A stretch of 36,109 nucleotides of DNA, from contig JAJDEW010000091.1 in NCBI GenBank assembly GCA_029259595.1, positions 1 through 36,109 on the forward strand. The letters run 5' to 3'. The DNA comes from Planctomycetota bacterium. GTDB lineage: Bacteria; Planctomycetota; UBA1135; GCA-002686595. Positions 31,458 to 36,109 of this stretch are shown here, piece after piece. Made by a program: the position numbers and the translations under genes. The first letter of the stretch is position 1. Each line of letters opens with the position of its first letter. Under the pieces are notes generated by a model. It was not told the origin of the DNA. It did no database searches and saw only the letters and a list, made by a program, of their open reading frames with translations.

Positions 31458-33110
31458 TCAGCGCTCGATCGACGCGAGCGCCGCCAGGTCGTTCCAGCCT
31501 GCGATCGTGTCGGCGTGCTCGCGACCGAGCGCGCGTTCGAAGAGCTCGGCGGCGCGCCGCAGCTCGAGCTCGGCCTGTCCGATCCGCCCGATCGCCCGGT
31601 AGGCGTGTCCGAGGGTCCTGCGGACCACCGCCTCCACTTCCGGATCGACGTTCTTGTCCTGACTCGTCCGCCGCGAGGCGCGCAGCAAGACGAGTTCGAA
31701 GAGCTCGGTGTCACGGTCGGCGACGAAGTCCACGTCGACCTCTGCGAGCACGCCCTCCAGGAACTCCGCCAGGGTCCGCGAGCGATCCCGTTCCTCGCGC
31801 GCCAGCTCGGTCTGCGCGCGCATGTCGCGTTCGGCGGCGAGGGCGCGAACCGCGCTTCGAACGGAAGCGAACGTCGCCACGAGGATGCTCGCCAAGACGA
31901 GGCCCGCCGCCGCCAATTTGCCCCCGTGACGGCCCATGAACTTCCGTGCGCGGTAGGCGAGCTCCTGGGGGCCGGCTTGGATCGGACGTCCCGCCAGGTG
32001 CCGTTCGATCTCTTCGGCGAGGACCGCGGCCGAGTCATAGCGTCGCTCGCGGTCCTTCTCGAGGCAGCGCATGATGATCCAGTCGAGGTCGCCCTTGACC
32101 TTGCGGGAGTCGACGAAGCGCGTCGTGGTCGTCGTCTCGTTCGCGAGCCGCAGGCTCGGGCGCGCGGGCTCCTCCTCGAGGATGACACGCAGGAGCTGTC
32201 CGGCGGTCGCCTCCTCGAAGGGTCTCGTGCCGGACAAGAGCTCGTACAGGATGACTCCCAACGAGTACACGTCCGTGCGCGTGTCGATGTCCTTCGCCTC
32301 GGCGATCTGCTCGGGGCTCATGTAGGCCGGCGTGCCGACCAGCTGACCCTCGCGCGTCACGAGCGTCTCCTCGTTCAGGCGCGCGCCGGCGGCCTTGGCG
32401 ATCCCGAAGTCGATCACCTTGGGTTGGATTCGGCGGTCGACCTCGGTCACGAGAACGTTGTTCGGCTTGAGGTCGCGGTGGATGACGCCCTTCTGGTGCG
32501 CGTGTTGCACGGCCCTGCACACGGACAGGAAGAGCTCGAGACGCGTGCGAGTATCGAGCCTCTTGCGCTCGGCGAAGTCCGTGATCGGAGCGCCGCTGAC
32601 CAACTCCATCGCGAAGTACGGCAGCCCGTGCTCGGTCGTTCCGCCCCCGAGCACGTGCGCGATGTTGGGGTGGTCCATGAACGCGAGCGCCTGGCGTTCG
32701 GCTTGGAATCGGGCAACGACCTCGAGCGTGTCGAGGCCGGGCTTCAAGATCTTGAGCGCCACGCGTCGCTGGACCGGCTCGCGCTGCTCGGCCTCCCAGA
32801 CCGTGCCGAAGCCGCCCTCGCCGATCTTTTTGGCGAGCACATACGGGCCGACCCGCTGCCCTGGCGCGAAGAGGCGTGGCTCGGGCAGGGCACGCGCGGG
32901 CGTCACCGTCCGTCCGAGCTTCGCGTCGGCCGCACGCAGCCCGAAGAGCAACTTGCGCACGCGAGCGATCAGCGCGTCGTCCTGGCCGCAGGCCGAAGTG
33001 AGGCGTGCCTCGAGCGCGTCCGGGGCGAGTACCCCTGCCTCCATGGCGTCGGCCAGGTCCAGGAAGATCGCCTTGGCGCGCTCGGGCTCGCTGCTCATCG
33101 CGTCCGTCAT
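31458..33110 (-). CDS. Membrane Ser/Thr protein kinase with short TPR tail
   Basis: The product has 550 residues; the start is ATG at 33110, overlapping the sigma-factor stop as ATGA. An N-terminal helical region covers about 1-85. The kinase domain has all key motifs: GEGGFG (97-102), VALK with Lys120, HRDLKPN (211-217), DFG (234-236) and GTPAYMSPEQ (259-268). A membrane helix is at about 398-417 (GGKLAAAGLVLASILVATFA). The outer or distal part has a coiled coil and only one or two TPR-like units (VRRTLGHAYRAIGRIGQAELELRRAAELFERAL), ending at ASIER. Many planctomycete relatives have much longer TPR tails. It likely phosphorylates regulators in response to an envelope signal; the sigma factor is the obvious partner. 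Confidence 0.93.
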   Translation of the reverse strand: MTDAMSSEPERAKAIFLDLADAMEAGVLAPDALEARLTSACGQDDALIARVRKLLFGLRAADAKLGRTVTPARALPEPRLFAPGQRVGPYVLAKKIGEGGFGTVWEAEQREPVQRRVALKILKPGLDTLEVVARFQAERQALAFMDHPNIAHVLGGGTTEHGLPYFAMELVSGAPITDFAERKRLDTRTRLELFLSVCRAVQHAHQKGVIHRDLKPNNVLVTEVDRRIQPKVIDFGIAKAAGARLNEETLVTREGQLVGTPAYMSPEQIAEAKDIDTRTDVYSLGVILYELLSGTRPFEEATAGQLLRVILEEEPARPSLRLANETTTTTRFVDSRKVKGDLDWIIMRCLEKDRERRYDSAAVLAEEIERHLAGRPIQAGPQELAYRARKFMGRHGGKLAAAGLVLASILVATFASVRSAVRALAAERDMRAQTELAREERDRSRTLAEFLEGVLAEVDVDFVADRDTELFELVLLRASRRTSQDKNVDPEVEAVVRRTLGHAYRAIGRIGQAELELRRAAELFERALGREHADTIAGWNDLAALASIER

Positions 33111-33673
33111 GCGGGTTCGGTGCCGTCGCCGAGGAACTCGAACAGCCGCGCGCGGGCATAGGTCCATTCGCGATAGACCGTGCGCTCGGACACCTGGAGG
33201 ATCTGCGCCGTGTCCTCGACCGAGAGCCCCGAAAAGAAGCGCAGTCGCGTGACGTCGGCGGCCAGCGGGTCCTCGGCTGCGAGTCGATCCAGGGCCTCGC
33301 TGATCCCGATCAGGTCCTCGGCCTCGAGCTCCATGCTCGCTTCCGGTGCGCCGAGCGTGACACGTTGGCGGTCGCCGCCCCGTTTGAGGCTCTTCACCTT
33401 GCGGGCATGGTCGATCAGGATGCGGCGCATCGACTCGGCCGCGGCCGAATAGAAGTGCTTGCGGTCGCGCCAGCTCATCTCCTCGTCGACGAGGCGCACG
33501 AAGGCTTCGTTCACGAGGGCCGTGGCCTGGAGCGTGTGGTTGGCGCGTTCACCCGCCATGCGGTTGCGCGCGATGGCCCGTAGCTCGTCGTAGACGAGCG
33601 GAAAGAGCTCCTCCTGAACGCCGCCACCCGGCTTGCGGAGGATGCGGGTGACCTCGATCTTTCTGTCCTCCAT
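33107..33673 (-). CDS. ECF RNA polymerase sigma factor
   Basis: The product is 188 residues from the ATG at 33673. Region 2 shows ELFPLVYDELRAIARNRMAGE and HTLQATALVNEAFVRLVD, typical of the large ECF group abundant in Planctomycetota and Acidobacteriota (TIGR02999 type); the WRDRKHFYSAAAESMRRILID segment is also diagnostic. Region 4 has LRFFSGLSVEDTAQILQVSERTVYREWTYARARLFEFL with the helix-turn-helix. The stop overlaps the kinase start by 4 bases. No anti-sigma factor is seen, which fits control by the coupled kinase. Target promoters are unknown. Confidence 0.94.
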   Translation of the reverse strand: MEDRKIEVTRILRKPGGGVQEELFPLVYDELRAIARNRMAGERANHTLQATALVNEAFVRLVDEEMSWRDRKHFYSAAAESMRRILIDHARKVKSLKRGGDRQRVTLGAPEASMELEAEDLIGISEALDRLAAEDPLAADVTRLRFFSGLSVEDTAQILQVSERTVYREWTYARARLFEFLGDGTEPA

Positions 33674-33813
33674 GGTGTTCGAGCGCGGTCCCCGATTTGC
33701 TGCATCGGAATTCCGCAAGAGGCGCCGACCGCAGGGGCCAGAATAGCAGGTCGACGTGCCGGGAGTGGCCCCGGCCGTCATCCCCCTGCCTTGCGATTCG
33801 CGGGGGCTCCCTC

Positions 33814-33826
33814 TCTGTCAGACAGA
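33814..33826. promoter_or_regulatory. Perfect 13-bp interrupted palindrome, possible operator
   Basis: TCTGTC-A-GACAGA lies in the 243-bp gap between the divergent sigma-factor and FG-GAP genes. Its symmetry and position suit a binding site for a dimeric regulator, but nothing identifies one. Confidence 0.3.
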
Positions 33827-33916
33827 ACCGTCACGGCCCCACCTCAATGCGGCGGGTAGACTCGATCGGCACCCCCATGTGGGAGTGCTCTAGCTCCATT
33901 CCGGAAGTTCATTCCC

Positions 33917-35692
33917 ATGCGCACTCTCCTCACGCTCCACGCATCCGTGTTTCTCCTGTCGTCGCTCACGCTGGCCCAGGGACCGGGCGAGGTCCTTCGA
34001 CACCAGAAGATCAGCGAGATCGAAGGCGCCCTGCCTTTTCCGATCTCCGACGGCGATCGCTTCGGTTCCGCGCTGATCGCCTTCGGGGACGTGAACCTGG
34101 ACGGGGTGACCGACCTGTTCGTCGGAGCGCCGCAGTTCGGAAACGGGGACGGTCAGGCCAACTACGGTGCGATCCACGCCCTGGCCCTGCGCGCGAACGG
34201 AACGGTGCGCGTCGGGCAGACGATCGGTCCGGATGCCGGCAACTTCGGCGGGACGCTGGGCACGGGCGACCTCTTCGGGTCGTCGCTGGCGGCCCCGGGC
34301 GACCTGAACGCCGACCTGCGTCCCGATCTCGTCGTCGGTGCCCCCGGCACGCCGGGAGGTGGAGCCGTCTGGACGGTCTACCTCTCCTTCACCCTGCTCT
34401 CGACCGGCGAGCTCGTCTTCGCCGAGGGCGCGGGCGGGTTCACCGGGGACCTGGACGAGGGCGACGCCTTCGGCGCGGCCGTGGCGGCGCTCGGTGACCT
34501 CGACGGCGACGGCAATGCCGACCTGGCGGTGGGAGCCCCGGGTGACGACGACGGAGCGCTCGATGCGGGCGCCGTCTGGATCCTGTTCCTGAACGCCGAC
34601 GGAACCGTCGGCTCGCATCAGAAGATCAGCTCGAGCGCGGGAGGCTTCGGCGGGACGCTGTTCGCGGACGACGCCTTCGGAACGAGCGTGGCCCAGATCG
34701 GTGACCTCGACGGCGACGGCATCGTCGACCTGGCCGTGGGCGCCGCGCGCACCGACGGCACCGACGCGGACGAGGGAGCGGTCTGGATCCTCTTCCTCGA
34801 CACCGACGGGACCGTGAAGGGACAAACCCAGATCCGCGAGGGCGTCGGGGGCCTTACGGCAAGCCTCGGAGATTCGGCGCAGTTCGGCTCCGGCGTGGCC
34901 GCGGTCGGCGACGTGGACGGCGACGGAACGACCGACCTCGCGATCGGTGTCCGTGGCGACGCGCAGCGCGGAATGCGGGCTGGAGCCGTCGTTCTCGCCT
35001 TCCTGAACGACGACGGCACCGTCGCCTCCGAGCGCCGGATCACGCACCTCGCATCGGGCTTTCGCGGCCAGGTCGACCCCTTCGATCTCTTCGGGGCGGC
35101 CGTGGCTGCCCTGGGCGACTTCGATCAGAACGGCACGCCCGACCTCTTGATCGGTGCGCCAGCGGATGACGACGGTACCGGCATCTACGACGGCCCCCTC
35201 GGTCGCGGAGCGCTCTACCTGACGCTGCTCAGCGACGGGACGCAGACTCTGCCGGCACAGGCGACGCGCTTCGGCTGCCGCAACCCCGAGGCGACCCTGC
35301 GCGTGCTTCAGGGCGAACCGATCCCGGGAACGACTCTGCGCTTCGGCTTGCGGAACACCGTCGGGACCCAATCCGCCGGCTCGATCCCGTTCCTGGCGAC
35401 TTCGCTCGTGCCCTACCCGATGTTTCCCTGCGGCTTCTTGCTGCCGAGTTTCGGCATGAACGGAGCCGGTGAGCTGCTCGTACGCGTCAACGGACCGAAC
35501 CTGGCCCAACCGATCCAGTCGGGCATGCCCTGGGCCGGGCTCGGGACCTTCGCCACGATCGACATCAACCTGCCGCCCAGCCCCAGCCTGCTCGGGACCT
35601 TCCTCTTGGTGCAGGGTCTGTTGCTCGACGGGACCCCGGGCAGCGTCCGGTTCGGCCTCACGGAAGCTTATGAGTTGCGCGTCGGGCCGTGA
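33917..35692 (+). CDS. Secreted FG-GAP repeat beta-propeller protein
   Basis: The product has 591 residues. A signal peptide covers about 1-20 (TLLTLHASVFLLSSLTLAQ). Six FG-GAP blades follow with Asp-rich calcium loops, such as GDVNLDGVTDLFVGAP, GDLDGDGNADLAVGAPGDDDG and GDFDQNGTPDLLIGAP; inter-blade strands carry the recurrent phrase DGTVxxxQKI. From about residue 435 (RFGCRNPEATLRV) a C-terminal region extends to the end, with a PPSPSLLGTFLLVQGLLLDG block and EAYELRVGP, corresponding to the IPNDxxLxGxxLxxQ module of the other propeller proteins. GGAAG lies about ten bases before the ATG. Probably a surface-exposed calcium-binding protein. Confidence 0.88.
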   Translation: MRTLLTLHASVFLLSSLTLAQGPGEVLRHQKISEIEGALPFPISDGDRFGSALIAFGDVNLDGVTDLFVGAPQFGNGDGQANYGAIHALALRANGTVRVGQTIGPDAGNFGGTLGTGDLFGSSLAAPGDLNADLRPDLVVGAPGTPGGGAVWTVYLSFTLLSTGELVFAEGAGGFTGDLDEGDAFGAAVAALGDLDGDGNADLAVGAPGDDDGALDAGAVWILFLNADGTVGSHQKISSSAGGFGGTLFADDAFGTSVAQIGDLDGDGIVDLAVGAARTDGTDADEGAVWILFLDTDGTVKGQTQIREGVGGLTASLGDSAQFGSGVAAVGDVDGDGTTDLAIGVRGDAQRGMRAGAVVLAFLNDDGTVASERRITHLASGFRGQVDPFDLFGAAVAALGDFDQNGTPDLLIGAPADDDGTGIYDGPLGRGALYLTLLSDGTQTLPAQATRFGCRNPEATLRVLQGEPIPGTTLRFGLRNTVGTQSAGSIPFLATSLVPYPMFPCGFLLPSFGMNGAGELLVRVNGPNLAQPIQSGMPWAGLGTFATIDINLPPSPSLLGTFLLVQGLLLDGTPGSVRFGLTEAYELRVGP

Positions 35693-35745
35693 TCCGTTCG
35701 GGGTCCGTCGGGGGTGGCACCCAGAGCCCGGAGGGGCCGAAAAGC

Positions 35746-35757
35746 CCGTCATGACGG
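35746..35757. promoter_or_regulatory. 12-bp perfect palindrome upstream of the last gene
   Basis: CCGTCATGACGG is self-complementary and lies about 150 bp before the ATG at 35904 and 54 bp after the preceding stop. It could be an operator or part of a terminator; an AT-richer stretch, GGTTATCTATTAG, follows and may belong to the promoter. Confidence 0.25.
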
Positions 35758-35903
35758 CGAAAACCGGCCAAGAACGACCATTAATCCCGAATCGGACGGA
35801 ACGGGATTTGGAACGCGGTTATCTATTAGCCGGGGAGGGACTTCCCTCGAGCCCTCCGATCCCCCCTCTCACCCTCCTCCCGAGGACACCCCCGGAGTTT
35901 CGG

Positions 35904-36109
35904 ATGAACATGACTTTGAAGCGCGGCCTTCCCGTGCTTGCCCTGGCCGCTGTCGGCTCCCTTGCGCTCGCCCAGATCAAGTCCCTGACGTTGCCGGAGA
36001 TGGTGGACGCGGTGGACGACGCCGTGTACGGCGAGATCGTGTCGTCGGAGGTCAGCCGGACGGTGGACCCCGAGGACGGCGAGTTCTACTTCACGACGAT
36101 CCGGATCGA
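35904..36109 (+). CDS. Secreted protein, 5' end only
   Basis: The window ends inside this gene after 68 codons. ATG at 35904 has GGAG six bases upstream. A signal peptide is clear (LKRGLPVLALAAVGSLALA, cleavage near Gln24). The visible mature part reads IKSLTLPEMVDAVDDAVYG and continues with VSRTVDPEDGEFYFTTIRI, an acidic, beta-rich stretch. No family can be named from this fragment. Confidence 0.8.
   Translation, partial: MNMTLKRGLPVLALAAVGSLALAQIKSLTLPEMVDAVDDAVYGEIVSSEVSRTVDPEDGEFYFTTIRI

Overview
The window looks like chromosomal DNA of a high-GC bacterium of the phylum Planctomycetota. The evidence is an ECF sigma factor of the planctomycete-rich type overlapping a membrane Ser/Thr kinase, many secreted beta-propeller proteins (NHL, FG-GAP and PQQ types), an EF-hand/HEAT/TPR secreted protein, a nickel superoxide dismutase and a Tat-exported sugar-isomerase-like protein. 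Four of the propeller proteins share one C-terminal module. Species cannot be named from the sequence. I saw no rRNA, tRNA, CRISPR array, intact transposon or phage.

Positions 1-3.7 kb form a patch with visibly lower GC. It holds the end of a short reading frame, a relic of a group II intron-type reverse transcriptase, a relic of an IS66-type transposase, a (CT)n microsatellite, and two tandem NHL-propeller genes. The first of these has a frameshifted C-terminus. From 3.8 to 11.9 kb the DNA returns to host-like high GC: a small DUF1648-like membrane protein, an FG-GAP protein, two secreted proteins of unknown function, a DUF1579-like protein and an M61-family aminopeptidase with a PDZ domain and a long acidic linker.

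From 22.9 down to 11.9 kb nine genes run on the minus strand: methyltransferase, Fn3-like tail-anchored protein, sodium:solute symporter, a 40-residue membrane peptide, an aspartate-carbamoyltransferase-like enzyme, asparagine synthetase, an M20 N-carbamoyl-amino-acid hydrolase, a PLP decarboxylase and a polytopic membrane protein. Three junctions overlap or nearly touch (GTGA, 4 nt, 7 nt), so at least the symporter section is an operon. The carbamoyltransferase lacks the usual aspartate-binding motif, and the cluster pairs it with a carbamoyl hydrolase and a transporter. This is the best candidate here for an undescribed pathway. A TetR regulator is divergent from the cluster, with an inverted repeat between them.

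From 23.7 to 36.1 kb lie the EF-hand protein, nickel SOD, a TIM-barrel isomerase-like protein, two divergent PQQ-like propeller proteins, the kinase/ECF-sigma pair, a second FG-GAP protein and the start of another secreted protein. A 160-bp repeat with inverted ends occurs twice, at 9.4 kb and 18.7 kb. It can fold into a long hairpin and is either a MITE-like element or a structured RNA.
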